A stretch of DNA of 64,000 nucleotides. Source: Pelomonas sp. BJYL3. Its GTDB lineage: Bacteria > Pseudomonadota > Gammaproteobacteria > Burkholderiales > Burkholderiaceae_C. The stretch's first letter is position 1, and each line of letters starts with the position of its first letter. The notes beneath the pieces are model-generated. The model saw nothing but the letters and a program-made list of their open reading frames with translations, did no database searches and was not told the origin of the DNA. This document shows, piece by piece, positions 40,412-49,515 of this stretch. Both the position numbers and the translations under genes were made by a program. The DNA lies in NCBI RefSeq assembly GCF_027257975.1, contig NZ_JANZKX010000002.1, forward strand, positions 248,001-312,000, given 5' to 3'.

Positions 40412-41200
40412 TTGACCGATCCCATGGGCATTGCCGGCGCAGCCTCCCGGCGGCGCATCGTCATCGTTGGCGCGACCTCGGCCATGGCCGAGCATTGCGC
40501 GCGGCTGTGGCTGCGCCAGACGCCGGACTGCGAACTGGTCCTGCTGGGCCGCCACGCCGAGCGTCTGGAACGGGTGGCGGGCGACCTCCGCGTGCGTGCG
40601 CCGCAGGCCCGCATCAGCTGCCGTGTGCTGGACTTCAGCGATGCTGACGCCATTGCCCGCGCCGCGGCCGACTGTAGCCAGCCCCGGGTGCCTGACCTGG
40701 TCCTGATCGCCCATGGCCTGCTGCCGGACCAGGCTCGCGCGCAGGAAGATCTCGCCCTGGCCCGCCTGACGCTCGAAGTCAACGGCCTCTCGCCGGTCCT
40801 GTTTGCCGAGGCCTTCGCGGCCCGCATGCAGGCGGTGGAGGGCGGCCGCCTGGCCCTCATCGGCTCTGTTGCGGGAGACAGGGGCCGCCAGTCCAACTAC
40901 GTCTACGGCGCCGCCAAGGGCCTGCTGGAACGCTATGCCGAGGGCCTGCAGCACCGCCTGGCTTTGCAAGGTCACCCCCTGCGCGTGGTGCTGGTCAAGC
41001 CGGGGCCGACGGCCACGCCCATGACCGCCGCGATGGGCGGCGCCCCGGGTGGCCTGGCGCCGGTGGACGCGGTCGCCGCCGGCATCGTGAAGGGGGTGGC
41101 CCAGGGGCGGCCGGTGGTCTATGTGCCCGGCAAGTGGCGCTTGATCATGGCGGTCATCCGCAGCCTGCCCCGGGTGCTGATGCACCGTCTGAAGATCTGA
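40412..41200 (+). CDS. dprE2: DprE2-like decaprenylphosphoryl-2-keto-erythropentose reductase (SDR)
   Basis: About 262 residues. NAD(P)H-dependent short-chain reductase completing epimerisation to polyprenyl-phosphoryl-D-arabinofuranose. Rossmann start IVIVGATSAMAEHCARLW, catalytic Ser (LIGSVAG) and YxxxK (YVYGAAKG), and a C-terminal VVYVPGKWRLIMAVIRSLPR motif that resembles the end of mycobacterial DprE2. TTG at 40412 is preferred because GGGGAG lies 6 nt before it; ATG at 40424 is the alternative. Only 2 nt separate it from dprE1. Confidence 0.85.
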   Translation: MTDPMGIAGAASRRRIVIVGATSAMAEHCARLWLRQTPDCELVLLGRHAERLERVAGDLRVRAPQARISCRVLDFSDADAIARAAADCSQPRVPDLVLIAHGLLPDQARAQEDLALARLTLEVNGLSPVLFAEAFAARMQAVEGGRLALIGSVAGDRGRQSNYVYGAAKGLLERYAEGLQHRLALQGHPLRVVLVKPGPTATPMTAAMGGAPGGLAPVDAVAAGIVKGVAQGRPVVYVPGKWRLIMAVIRSLPRVLMHRLKI

Positions 41201-41213
41201 ATCGAGACCTGGC

Positions 41214-42698
41214 ATGACGCAACTCCTTCGCAACCCCTGGCTCTTCGGCCTCGCCTGCCTGCTGTGCGGCCTGCCGGTGATGATCGCCAGCTATCCGCCG
41301 ATGGCGGACATGCCCCAGCACGCGGCCCAGATCGCCGCGCTGAAGGCCATGCTGTTCTCCCATGACTGGCGCTACGAGTCCCTGTTCAGCCTGCAGGCCT
41401 TCACGCCCTACTGGCTGGGCTATGGCCTGGTGATGGCGCTGTCCGTGCCGCTGGGCATCCTGCTGGCGATCAAGGTGGTGGTCGTGGCGGCGCAGGCCTT
41501 CTTCGTCTGGGCGGCCGCTCGGTATGCCGTGCGGGCCGGCATGCCGCCCTCCTGGCGCTGGGCCTTCCTGATGCTGCCCTTTGGCTTCGCCTTCCAATGG
41601 GGCTTCCTGAACTTCCTCGTGGCGGCGCCGCTGGTGTTCCTGTTCCTCGGCTGGCTGCGGACGTGGCGCGAGTCACCGGGCGGGCTGAAGCCGGCGCTGC
41701 AGATGGTGGCGGTCCTGCATTTGCTGTTCTTCGCGCACCTGCTGGTCACGGCCTTCGTCTGCATCATCGCGGTGCTGCTGCTGGCGCATCCCTGGCAGGG
41801 CCTGCTGCGCTGGCTGCGGCGCTGCCTGCCCATCTTCTCCATCCTGCCCATCACGCTGGCCTGGATGGGCGTGGGCATGGCCTCGGCGCCGGCCGCGCGG
41901 GCGCCCATCGGCTGGGAGATCGGCCTTCACCGGCTGGTGGAGTTCCTTCCTGGCCTGGTGTCGGCGCCGGACCCCACCGTGGGGGTGCTGCTGGGGTTTC
42001 TGCTGCTGGCGCTGCCTTGGGCGGCGGGCTTTGGCGTCAAGAAGCACTGGACCGCGTGGGTGCCCTTCGGCGTCTACCTGTTCTTCATGATGTTCGTGCC
42101 GCATTTCCTGGGCGGCAACTACTACACCTACCAGCGCTTCGGCTTCCTGGGCCTGCCGCTCTACTGGGCCTGCTTCGAGGAGCCGGCTTCGCGCCTGGAC
42201 GCCAAGGGGCAGCGCTGGGTCGCTGCCGGGCTGGCCGCGCTGGGCCTGCTGATGCTGGGCTGGCAGACCTTCCGGGCGGAGGTCTTCAATCGGGAGATCG
42301 CCGGCTACCAGGCGGTGATGACCCGGGCCGAGCCTGGCCGACGGATCCTGATGCTGGCGGCGGACCCCTACAGCCGGGTCAGCGCCGCGCCGGTGATGCT
42401 GCATTTCTCGAGCTGGTACCAGGCGGAGCAGGGCGGCCTGTCCGAGTTCAACTTCGCTCGGTTCTGGGGCATGCCGCTCCAGTACAAGAACAGCCAGGGG
42501 CCTGGCATCTACGTCGGTTTCGAGTGGGCGCCCGGCAGCTTTGACTGGGATGCCAACGCCGGCAGCAGCTTCGACTACCTGCTGGTCCGCTCCTCGGACG
42601 ACGCCAGGGAATGGGTGCGCGCCAAGACGGATGGCCGCATGGTCCCGGTTGCGGGGCGTGGTGGATGGCAGTTGTTTGGAAAGGCAGCCCATGAGTGA
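41214..42698 (+). CDS. Multi-pass membrane protein, probable GT-C glycosyltransferase
   Basis: 494 residues with about ten transmembrane segments and a periplasmic C-terminal domain of ~130 residues. The first loop has MADMPQHAAQIAALKAM, an Asp-rich motif position similar to the catalytic Asp of GT-C enzymes that use lipid-phosphate sugars. PHFLGGNYYTYQRFG follows in a later loop. I do not recognise a named family. Downstream of dprE2 by 13 nt and overlapping the GT2 gene by 8 nt, it is likely to use one of the two lipid-linked sugars made by this locus. Confidence 0.65.
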   Translation: MTQLLRNPWLFGLACLLCGLPVMIASYPPMADMPQHAAQIAALKAMLFSHDWRYESLFSLQAFTPYWLGYGLVMALSVPLGILLAIKVVVVAAQAFFVWAAARYAVRAGMPPSWRWAFLMLPFGFAFQWGFLNFLVAAPLVFLFLGWLRTWRESPGGLKPALQMVAVLHLLFFAHLLVTAFVCIIAVLLLAHPWQGLLRWLRRCLPIFSILPITLAWMGVGMASAPAARAPIGWEIGLHRLVEFLPGLVSAPDPTVGVLLGFLLLALPWAAGFGVKKHWTAWVPFGVYLFFMMFVPHFLGGNYYTYQRFGFLGLPLYWACFEEPASRLDAKGQRWVAAGLAALGLLMLGWQTFRAEVFNREIAGYQAVMTRAEPGRRILMLAADPYSRVSAAPVMLHFSSWYQAEQGGLSEFNFARFWGMPLQYKNSQGPGIYVGFEWAPGSFDWDANAGSSFDYLLVRSSDDAREWVRAKTDGRMVPVAGRGGWQLFGKAAHE

Positions 42699-43680
42699 AC
42701 AAGCCCAGCAGCAAGCTGCACAACAGGCCCGGGGCCCGGAGGCACCCGCCCTCTCCATCGTCATTCCCTGCTACCGCTCGGCGGACAACCTGCCCGACCT
42801 GCACCGGCGGCTGGATGCCGTCTGTGCGGCCAACGGCCTGTCGGCGGAGTTCGTCCTGGTGGAGGACGGCGGCGGCGACGGCACCTGGGACGTCATCAGC
42901 CAGCTCGCGCGGGCCGATGGCCGCATCGTGGGCATCCAGCTGGCCAGAAACTATGGCCAGCACAATGCGCTGTTATGCGGCATTCGTGCAGCACGGGGTC
43001 AGGTCATCGTCACCATGGACGACGACCTGCAGAACCCACCGGAAGAAATTCCGCGCCTGCTCAGCAAGATCAATGAGGGCTTTGATGTGGTCTATGGCTC
43101 CCCGGTGCAGGAGAACCATGGCTTCCTGAGGAATATCGCATCCCTGGTCACCAAGCTGGCGCTGCAGCATTCCATGGGCGCAGAGACGGCCCGCAAGTCC
43201 AGTGCCTTCCGGGCGTTCAGGACCCGTCTGCGCAACGCTTTTGCGGACTACAACAGCCCCACCGTCAGCATCGAGGTCCTGCTGACCTGGGGCACCACCC
43301 GCTTCAGCTCGGTCGATGTCCGGCAGGACCGGCGGGAGCGAGGGCAGTCCGGCTACACGGTCCGCAAGCTGATGACCCACGCCCTCAACATGATGACGGG
43401 CTTCTCCACCCTGCCCTTGCAGATCGCCAGCGTGGCCGGCCTGCTGTTCGCAGCCGGCGGCTTCGTGGTGCTGATGTATGTGCTGGTGAGGTATTTCATC
43501 TCGGATGCCGTGGTGCCGGGCTTCAGTTTCCTGGCGTCCATCATCTCGATATTTTCGGGTGTGCAGCTTTTCTCGCTGGGAATCATTGGTGAATACATTG
43601 CGCGCATGCATTTCCGCGCCATGGAGCGCCCGCCATATTCCGTGCGGTCCAGCACCGAAGATACCTCCACGCAGCAGTGA
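42691..43680 (+). CDS. GT2 polyprenyl-phosphate glycosyltransferase (GtrB/ArnC-like)
   Basis: 329 residues. N-terminal GT-A domain: SIVIPCYRSADNLPDLHRRL, VEDGGGDGTWD, MDDDLQNPPEEIPRL (metal DxD) and the loop with RKSSAFRAFR. Two C-terminal transmembrane helices anchor it (VAGLLFAAGGFVVLMYVLV, IFSGVQLFSLGIIGEYIARM). It should move a sugar from a nucleotide to undecaprenyl phosphate on the cytosolic face, as ArnC and GtrB do. ATG at 42691 overlaps the preceding gene by 8 nt. Confidence 0.87.
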   Translation: MSEQAQQQAAQQARGPEAPALSIVIPCYRSADNLPDLHRRLDAVCAANGLSAEFVLVEDGGGDGTWDVISQLARADGRIVGIQLARNYGQHNALLCGIRAARGQVIVTMDDDLQNPPEEIPRLLSKINEGFDVVYGSPVQENHGFLRNIASLVTKLALQHSMGAETARKSSAFRAFRTRLRNAFADYNSPTVSIEVLLTWGTTRFSSVDVRQDRRERGQSGYTVRKLMTHALNMMTGFSTLPLQIASVAGLLFAAGGFVVLMYVLVRYFISDAVVPGFSFLASIISIFSGVQLFSLGIIGEYIARMHFRAMERPPYSVRSSTEDTSTQQ

Positions 43681-43688
43681 GTCAGAAA

Positions 43689-44063
43689 ATGTCGATCAGC
43701 TATCTATTCGTGGCCCTGACCATTGTGCTGACGGTATACGGGCAACTGGTCCTGAAATGGCAGATGGGGTTGCACGGGGCCTCCGTGAACTGGACGGACC
43801 TCTGGAGCATTGCCCGTCTGCTGTGCCGGCCCTGGATCGTTTCCGCCTTCGGGGCGGCCTTTCTCGCCTCGCTGTGCTGGATGGTGGCCATCAACCGCCT
43901 GCCGATCAGCCGTGCCTATCCCTATATGGCCATCAATTTCCTGCTGGTAGCGGTGCTGGCCACGCTGCTGTTCGGTGAGAAAATGGATATCTATCGCTGG
44001 GCCGGCACGGCGATCATCATGCTGGGCGTGGTGGTGCTGTCATTTTCAAAGTCGATCGGATGA
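43689..44063 (+). CDS. SMR/EamA-like small membrane protein, probable lipid-sugar flippase subunit
   Basis: 124 residues and four transmembrane helices in the small-multidrug-resistance/ArnE pattern: FVALTIVLTVYGQLVLKWQM, Leu-rich middle, AINRLPISRAYPYMAINFLL, LFGEKMDIYRWAGTAIIMLG. With the GT2 protein next to it, this resembles the ArnC-ArnE/F arrangement in which the small protein flips undecaprenyl-phosphate-sugar. ATG at 43689 is used; a GTG at 43677 overlapping the GT2 stop is possible. Confidence 0.78.
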   Translation: MSISYLFVALTIVLTVYGQLVLKWQMGLHGASVNWTDLWSIARLLCRPWIVSAFGAAFLASLCWMVAINRLPISRAYPYMAINFLLVAVLATLLFGEKMDIYRWAGTAIIMLGVVVLSFSKSIG

Positions 44064-44066
44064 AAT

Positions 44067-44291
44067 ATGGAAGAGAAGTTGCGCGAGGTGTTTTCTCAGG
44101 TGCTGGGCATGGACGCCTCGCAGGTCACGGATGAGCTGCAGTACGCCGTGGCCGAGGGCTGGGATTCCGTGGCGCACATGTCGCTGATCGCTGCCATCGA
44201 GGAGGCCTTCGACATCATGATCGACGCGGAAGACGTGATCGACATGAGCAGCTTCAGGAAGGCCCGGGACATCGTCGCCAAGTACCTCTGA
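44067..44291 (+). CDS. Acyl carrier protein
   Basis: 74 residues. The phosphopantetheine attachment site is S34 in EGWDSVAHMSLIAAIEEAF. Dedicated to the cluster rather than the housekeeping AcpP (which has the GADSLD motif). It lies between the flippase-like gene and a FabG-like reductase, so it probably carries the acyl group handled by the AMP ligase and LuxE/LuxC-like proteins. Confidence 0.9.
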   Translation: MEEKLREVFSQVLGMDASQVTDELQYAVAEGWDSVAHMSLIAAIEEAFDIMIDAEDVIDMSSFRKARDIVAKYL

Positions 44292-44296
44292 GCGTC

Positions 44297-45037
44297 ATGG
44301 ACAAGCCTGTTGCCTTCATCACCGGTGCCTCGCGCGGCATCGGGGCCGCCTGTGCGAAGGCCCTGGCCGAGGACGGCTTCGGGCTGGTCCTGCACGCCCG
44401 AAGCCAGGAGGCCCTGGAGGCCTTGCTGCACGAGCTGCCGGCTGATCTGGATCCGGCCGGCGTGCTGCCCGTGGTCTATGAGCTGCAGGACAGCGAGGCC
44501 ATCGGGCAGGCCTTCCAGACGATCTTCAAGCGCTTCCGCCGCCTCGACGTGCTGGTGAACAACGCCGGCGTGATGGAGTCCGCCAGCCTGGGCATGATCG
44601 CCCGGGACAGCCTGGCGCGCACGCTCGAGGTGAACCTCACGGCCGCCATCCTGCATCTGCAGGGCGCTGCGAAGCTGATGGGCCGGGCGGGGCGCGGCTC
44701 CATCATCAACATGTCCTCCGTGGTGGGCCGCTGGGGCGCCGAGGGGCAGGTGGCCTATGCGGCCTCCAAGGCAGGTCTGATCGGCGCCACGCTTGCGGCT
44801 GCCAAGGAGCTGGCCGCGCGCCAGGTGCGCGTCAATGCCGTCGCGCCGGGCATCATCGACACCGACCTGCACCGCCAGGACAGCCCTGAGCAGCGCCAGC
44901 GCAAGCTGGCCCTGGTGCGCATGGGGCGCATGGGCGAGGCCCGCGAGGTGGCTCAGCTGGTGAGCTTCCTGGCCTCGGACCGTGCCGCCTACATCACGGG
45001 CCAGGTGATCGGCATCGACGGAGGCATGAGCCTGTGA
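44297..45037 (+). CDS. SDR reductase, FabG-like (3-oxoacyl-ACP reductase family)
   Basis: 246 residues. NAD(P)-binding ITGASRGIGAACAKALAEDG, NNAGVMESAS, catalytic Ser (NMSSVVGRWG), YAASKAG and the C-terminal GQVIGIDGGMSL are standard FabG features. It probably reduces a 3-oxoacyl group on the adjacent ACP; action on a sugar cannot be excluded. Overlaps the AMP-ligase start by 4 nt. Confidence 0.9.
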   Translation: MDKPVAFITGASRGIGAACAKALAEDGFGLVLHARSQEALEALLHELPADLDPAGVLPVVYELQDSEAIGQAFQTIFKRFRRLDVLVNNAGVMESASLGMIARDSLARTLEVNLTAAILHLQGAAKLMGRAGRGSIINMSSVVGRWGAEGQVAYAASKAGLIGATLAAAKELAARQVRVNAVAPGIIDTDLHRQDSPEQRQRKLALVRMGRMGEAREVAQLVSFLASDRAAYITGQVIGIDGGMSL

Positions 45038-46389
45038 ACTTCTGGGCGCTGGACGCGGCCCACGGCGAACGCGTCGTGGCCATCGACACCGGCGGCCGCG
45101 AGGTGTCCGGCCGCCAGCTCGCCGAAGCCGTCCGCGCCAGCGAGGAGGCCTTGGCCCGCCTGGGCACGCGCACGCTGGGCCTGATGTTCTGCAGCAACCG
45201 GCTCAGCGACGTAGCCCTGTACCTGGCCTGTCTTCGCCAGGGGCACGTGCCCTTGCTGCTGCCTGCAGACATGCCGGCCCGGCAGGTCGAGGCACTGCGG
45301 GCTCACTACCGGCCCCAGTGGGTGGCCGGGCTGGACCCCGCTGACGCCGTGCCCGTCGGTCAGCCCGACGCGCCGCCCGTGCTGCTGCACCCTTCGCTGG
45401 CCCTGCTGCTCAGCACCTCGGGCAGCACCGGGAGCCCGCGGCTGGTGCGCTTGTCGCGCGAGGCACTGCAGGCGAACGCAGCCTCCATCGTCGAGTACCT
45501 GCAGCTGGGCCCCAGGGAGCGCGCGATCCTGAGCCTGCCCATGCACTACTCCTACGGCCTGTCCGTGCTGAACAGCCACCTGCTGGCCGGCGGCAGCGTC
45601 GTGCTGGGCGGTCCGGGCATCATCAGCCCGGACTTCGTGCCGCTGATGCGCCGCCATGCCGTGACGTCCCTGGCCGGCGTGCCCTACATGTACCAGATGC
45701 TGCATCGCACCGGCTTCTTCCAGCAGGACCTGCCGGCCCTGCGCACCCTCACCCAGGCCGGTGGCAAGCTGGACGAGCGCCTGGCCCGGCGTGTCCACGA
45801 GCACGCGCTGGCGGCCGGGCGCCGTTTCTTTGTCATGTATGGCCAGACGGAAGCCTGCGCACGCATCAGCTATGTGCCGCCCGAGCAGCTCGCCCGCAAG
45901 ATGGGCTCCATCGGCGTGCCCATCCCCGGCGGACGCCTGGACCTGGACCCGCACACCCAGGAGCTGGTCTACGAGGGGCCCAATGTGATGCTGGGCTATG
46001 CCGAGTCGCGCGAGGAGCTGGCGCTGGGCGACGTGATGAAGGGCCGCCTGCCCACGGGCGACCTGGCCCGCCGCGACGAAGACGGCTTCTTCTTCCTCGA
46101 GGGCCGGATCAAGCGTTTCATCAAGGTCTACGGCAACCGCATCGGGCTGGACGAGGTCGAGCGTGCGCTGGAGGACCTGCTGCAGCTGCCGGTCGCGGTG
46201 GCGGGGCGTGATGATCGGCTGGTCGTGTGGATGGAGACCGGCGATGCCGCGCTCGTCGCGCAGGCCAGTGCCCTGGTGCGGCAGCAGTTCGGCATCCATC
46301 CGAGTGCCACCCAGTGCCGCGCGGTGGACGCGCTGCCCCTGCTGGCCTCGGGCAAGAAGCACTACGCAGCACTGCTGGAAGGCTCATGA
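45034..46389 (+). CDS. AMP-dependent acyl ligase (acyl-ACP/CoA synthetase family)
   Basis: 451 residues. ATP loop LLSTSGSTGSPRLVRLSRE, adenine motif YGQTEACARIS, hinge region GDLARRDEDGFFFLEGRIKR followed by YGNRIGLDEVERAL, and the catalytic Lys near the end (ASGKKHYAAL). Shorter than ordinary acyl-CoA synthetases (500+), as seen for ligases that load a carrier protein. Likely charges the cluster ACP with a short acid. Overlaps both neighbours by 4 nt. Confidence 0.88.
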   Translation: MNFWALDAAHGERVVAIDTGGREVSGRQLAEAVRASEEALARLGTRTLGLMFCSNRLSDVALYLACLRQGHVPLLLPADMPARQVEALRAHYRPQWVAGLDPADAVPVGQPDAPPVLLHPSLALLLSTSGSTGSPRLVRLSREALQANAASIVEYLQLGPRERAILSLPMHYSYGLSVLNSHLLAGGSVVLGGPGIISPDFVPLMRRHAVTSLAGVPYMYQMLHRTGFFQQDLPALRTLTQAGGKLDERLARRVHEHALAAGRRFFVMYGQTEACARISYVPPEQLARKMGSIGVPIPGGRLDLDPHTQELVYEGPNVMLGYAESREELALGDVMKGRLPTGDLARRDEDGFFFLEGRIKRFIKVYGNRIGLDEVERALEDLLQLPVAVAGRDDRLVVWMETGDAALVAQASALVRQQFGIHPSATQCRAVDALPLLASGKKHYAALLEGS

Positions 46390-47492
46390 GCGCCACGCCC
46401 CCGATCCCGCAAGACTGGCCGTCCCTGCCGCTGGAAGGCCTGGGGCCCTTCGACGCTCCCGCCAGCGTCAAGGACCCTGCCTTCCTGCGCACCATGCAGG
46501 CGCTGACGCAGTGGCACCGGGCGCGCTGTGCGCCCTATGCCCAGGTCCTCGAGCGCCTGTTCCCGCCGGGCGAGGCCACGCACCTCCATGAGCTGCCCTA
46601 CCTGCCCGTGCGGCTGTTCAAGACGCGGGAGCTGCGCAGCGTGGATCCGGCGCAGGTCATCAAGACGTTGACGTCCAGCGGCACGAGCGGGCAGGCGGTG
46701 TCGAAGATCTACCTCGACCGCGAGACCTCGCTGCGGCAGAGCCGTGCCCTGGCCGCCATCATGGCCTCCTTCCTCGGGCGCAAGCGCTGGCCCATGCTCA
46801 TCGTGGACTCCAGCGAGCTGCTGAAGGACCGCCGGCAGTTCAGCGCCCGGGCGGCCGCCATCCTCGGCTTCTCGCTGTACGGCCGCGACCACAGCTATTG
46901 CCTGGACGGCAGCCTGGCGCTCGATGCGGCCGCGCTGCAGGACTTCCTGGACCGGCATGCGGACACGCCCGTCCTGCTGTTCGGCTTCACCTTCATCGTC
47001 TGGCAGGGGCTGTACCAGAGCGCCCTCCGCCAGGGGCTGCAGCTGCGCCTGCCGCCGGGCAGCCTGCTGATCCACGGAGGCGGTTGGAAACGGCTGACGG
47101 ACCAGCAGGTCGACAACGCGAGCTTCAAGCGCTGCCTGCAGCAGCAGTTCGGCATCGAGCATGTCCACAACTACTACGGCATGGTGGAGCAGGTGGGCTC
47201 CATCTTCATGGAGTGCGAGCACGGCAGCCTGCATGTGCCCGGTTTCGCCGACGTGCTGGTGCGCCATCCCCACACCCTGCAGCCCCAGCCCCCGGGCGAG
47301 CGCGGCCTCATCCAGGTGCTGAGCGCCCTGCCGCTGAGCTATCCCGGCCATTCCCTGCTGACCGAGGACGTCGGCGTCATCCACGGACGCGACGACTGCC
47401 CCTGCGGACGCCAGGGCGCCCGGCTGTCGGTGCTCGGGCGCCTGGCGCAGGTGGAGCTGCGCGGCTGCAGTGACACGAGGGCCCTGGCATGA
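46386..47492 (+). CDS. LuxE-like acyl-protein synthetase
   Basis: 368 residues. Acyl-activating family related to the synthetase subunit of the bioluminescence fatty-acid reductase. The adenylation loop LTSSGTSGQAVSKIYLD, IHGGGWKRL and YYGMVEQVGSIFMECEHG are family hallmarks, and a Cys pair (DCPCGRQG) lies in the C-terminal part. No luciferase genes are nearby, so the product is used for glycan or acyl chemistry rather than light. Starts in the AMP-ligase stop and overlaps the LuxC-like gene by 4 nt. Confidence 0.88.
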   Translation: MSATPPIPQDWPSLPLEGLGPFDAPASVKDPAFLRTMQALTQWHRARCAPYAQVLERLFPPGEATHLHELPYLPVRLFKTRELRSVDPAQVIKTLTSSGTSGQAVSKIYLDRETSLRQSRALAAIMASFLGRKRWPMLIVDSSELLKDRRQFSARAAAILGFSLYGRDHSYCLDGSLALDAAALQDFLDRHADTPVLLFGFTFIVWQGLYQSALRQGLQLRLPPGSLLIHGGGWKRLTDQQVDNASFKRCLQQQFGIEHVHNYYGMVEQVGSIFMECEHGSLHVPGFADVLVRHPHTLQPQPPGERGLIQVLSALPLSYPGHSLLTEDVGVIHGRDDCPCGRQGARLSVLGRLAQVELRGCSDTRALA

Positions 47493-48736
47493 CGAGGCCG
47501 CGCTATCTGCTGGGAGCCGCTCCCGACGCCCGCCTGGAGGAGGTGCTGCAGCGCCTGTCCGTGCAGCCGGCCTGGCAGCCCTTCGACGAGCGCGTGCTCG
47601 CCTTCGTGCGCCGTTTCTCGCAGCGCCTGCTGACCTCGCCGGAGATCCGCCGCTTTCCGGAGCTGGCCGCGCTGGGCCACTGGTTCCGCGGCGCCCAGTT
47701 GCGGGACCTCGCCCAGCGCCATGCCCCACAGGCCGGAGACCACCTGCTGCTGGGCCGCGGCCTGGCCTTCCACCTGGCGCCCAGCAATGTGGACTCGGTG
47801 TTCATGTACTCCTGGCTGCTGTCCCTGCTGGCCGGCAATGTGAACCTGGTGCGCGTGTCGCAGCAGCCCAGCGAGGGGCAGGACTTCCTGGTCGAGATGC
47901 TGCGCAGCACGCTGGACGAGGACGTGGGCGATGCCGTGCGCGAGCGCTTCGTGCTGCTGACCTACGCCCACGACGAGCAGCTCACCCGTCAGATCTCGCA
48001 GGCCTGCATGCTGCGGGTGGTCTGGGGTGGAGACGCCACCGTGCAGGCCATCCGTGCCATCGCACTGCGGCCCACGGCGGTGGAGGTGTGCTTCCCCGAT
48101 CGCTTCTCGGCCTGCGCCATCCGGGCCCAGGCGGTCCTGGAGGCCTCGGACGCGGCCCTGGACCAGCTGGCGGCCGACTTCTTCAATGACGCCTTCTGGT
48201 TCGCCCAGCAGGCCTGCTCCTCGCCGCGCCTGGTGGCCTGGATCGGCACCGACGAAGCCGCCGAGGCCGCGGCAGCCCGCTTCTGGCCGGCCCTGCGCCA
48301 GGTCCTGGCGCGCCGGCAGCCGCAGGACAGCGAGGCCGCCTGCATGGCCCGTCTCGCGGCGAGCTTCGAGTTCGCGGCCGCCGGCCTGGCCCGGCCGGCC
48401 GAGCCGGGCATGCCGGCCGCCGCCCTGCCCACCCGCCTGCGCCTGGAGTCCCTCCTGGATGCCGAGGCCCGGGCGCTGCATTGCGGCCACGGCCTCTTCC
48501 TGGAGCTCCAGCTGCCGGAGCTCGCCGCGCTGGCGGCCCACCTGAGCGACAAAGAGCAGACCCTGGCCGTGCACGGTTTTTCCCGCGAGGCCCTGCTGGA
48601 GTTGGTCCAGGTCCTGCCCGCGCGGGCGCTGGACCGGCTGTGCCCGATCGGGCAGGCGCTGGCCTTTGCGCCGACCTGGGACGGCGTCGACCTGATCTCA
48701 GCCTTCAGCCGCAAACTGCTGCTGCCGCCGCCATGA
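47489..48736 (+). CDS. LuxC-like acyl-CoA/acyl-protein reductase
   Basis: 415 residues. Aldehyde-dehydrogenase-fold reductase of the LuxC type, producing an aldehyde from an activated acyl group with NADPH. LLGRGLAFHLAPSNVDSVFMYSW, the family VVWGGDATVQAIRAIAL and the nucleophile Cys in QQACSSPRLVAW are visible. Forms a coupled pair with the LuxE-like gene. The role of an aldehyde in this glycan cluster is unclear; see findings. Confidence 0.87.
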   Translation: MTRPRYLLGAAPDARLEEVLQRLSVQPAWQPFDERVLAFVRRFSQRLLTSPEIRRFPELAALGHWFRGAQLRDLAQRHAPQAGDHLLLGRGLAFHLAPSNVDSVFMYSWLLSLLAGNVNLVRVSQQPSEGQDFLVEMLRSTLDEDVGDAVRERFVLLTYAHDEQLTRQISQACMLRVVWGGDATVQAIRAIALRPTAVEVCFPDRFSACAIRAQAVLEASDAALDQLAADFFNDAFWFAQQACSSPRLVAWIGTDEAAEAAAARFWPALRQVLARRQPQDSEAACMARLAASFEFAAAGLARPAEPGMPAAALPTRLRLESLLDAEARALHCGHGLFLELQLPELAALAAHLSDKEQTLAVHGFSREALLELVQVLPARALDRLCPIGQALAFAPTWDGVDLISAFSRKLLLPPP

Positions 48737-49515
48737 CACGACTGAGCTGCCGATCCGCATCGCTGGCCTGCCGCCTGACGCCCTGGGACGAGCGCGTGTT
48801 CGGCCATCGCTGCGCCGAGATCACGGCGCTGGAGGTGGGTGACGCCGCAGACCTCGGACCGCTGCTGGCCCTGTTCAACGACTGGGCCCGGCAGGAGCAG
48901 GTGGCCTTTGCCTACGGCCGTTTCCCGCCCACGGCGGCGATCAAGGCGGCCTTCCACGAGGCCGGCTTCTATTTCGCGGAGGCGAGCTACCGGCTGCGGC
49001 ATGCGCGCATCCAGCAGACGGCATCCCTGGATGCCCTGGCCCGGCCCGGCCCGGTGCTCCAGCCCGCCCAGCCGGCCGACCTGGCCCGGGTGCAGGACAT
49101 CCTCGCCGAGGACTTCCACCACGGTCGCATCCACGAGGACCCCTGGGTGGATCCCGCGGACGCCGCCCAGCGCAACCGCAACTGGCTGGCCGACCTGCAG
49201 GCCCAGCGGCACGACATCCTCACCTACCAGCTCAAGGGCGAGGTCATCGGCCTGCATGTACAGCGGGCCGCGGCGCCGGGGCCTGGCATCGAATGGGTGC
49301 TGACGGGGGTGAAGCGGAGCCATGCGCTGCTGGGGGTGTCCCTGTGGGCCGAGGTGATGAAATGGAACCGGGCGCAGGGCGTCCGGGAGGTCCACACGCT
49401 GATCTCGGCCGCCAACGTGCCGATCCTGAACCTCTACCGGCGGCTCGATTTCCAGTTCGAGTCCTTGCTGATCGGATTTCACAGGCGCTACAGACATGAC
49501 AAGAATCCCCTTTAA
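48733..49515 (+). CDS. GNAT N-acetyltransferase, WecD-like
   Basis: 260 residues. Two-part GNAT as in WecD, which acetylates dTDP-4-amino-4,6-dideoxygalactose. CRLTPWDERVFGHRCAEI at the N-terminus recalls WecD, and the acetyl-CoA half includes VIGLHVQRAAAP, VKRSHALLGVSLWAEVM and the terminal AANVPILNLYRRLDFQFESL. The adjoining WecE-like aminotransferase gene overlaps by 20 nt, strongly supporting work on the same 4-amino sugar. The acyl donor could be an acyl group other than acetyl. Confidence 0.82.
   Translation: MTRLSCRSASLACRLTPWDERVFGHRCAEITALEVGDAADLGPLLALFNDWARQEQVAFAYGRFPPTAAIKAAFHEAGFYFAEASYRLRHARIQQTASLDALARPGPVLQPAQPADLARVQDILAEDFHHGRIHEDPWVDPADAAQRNRNWLADLQAQRHDILTYQLKGEVIGLHVQRAAAPGPGIEWVLTGVKRSHALLGVSLWAEVMKWNRAQGVREVHTLISAANVPILNLYRRLDFQFESLLIGFHRRYRHDKNPL

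Noticed and set aside
46386..48736. Bioluminescence operon
   Set aside because: LuxE-like and LuxC-like genes are present, but no luxA/luxB genes exist in the window and the neighbours are sugar-modification genes.
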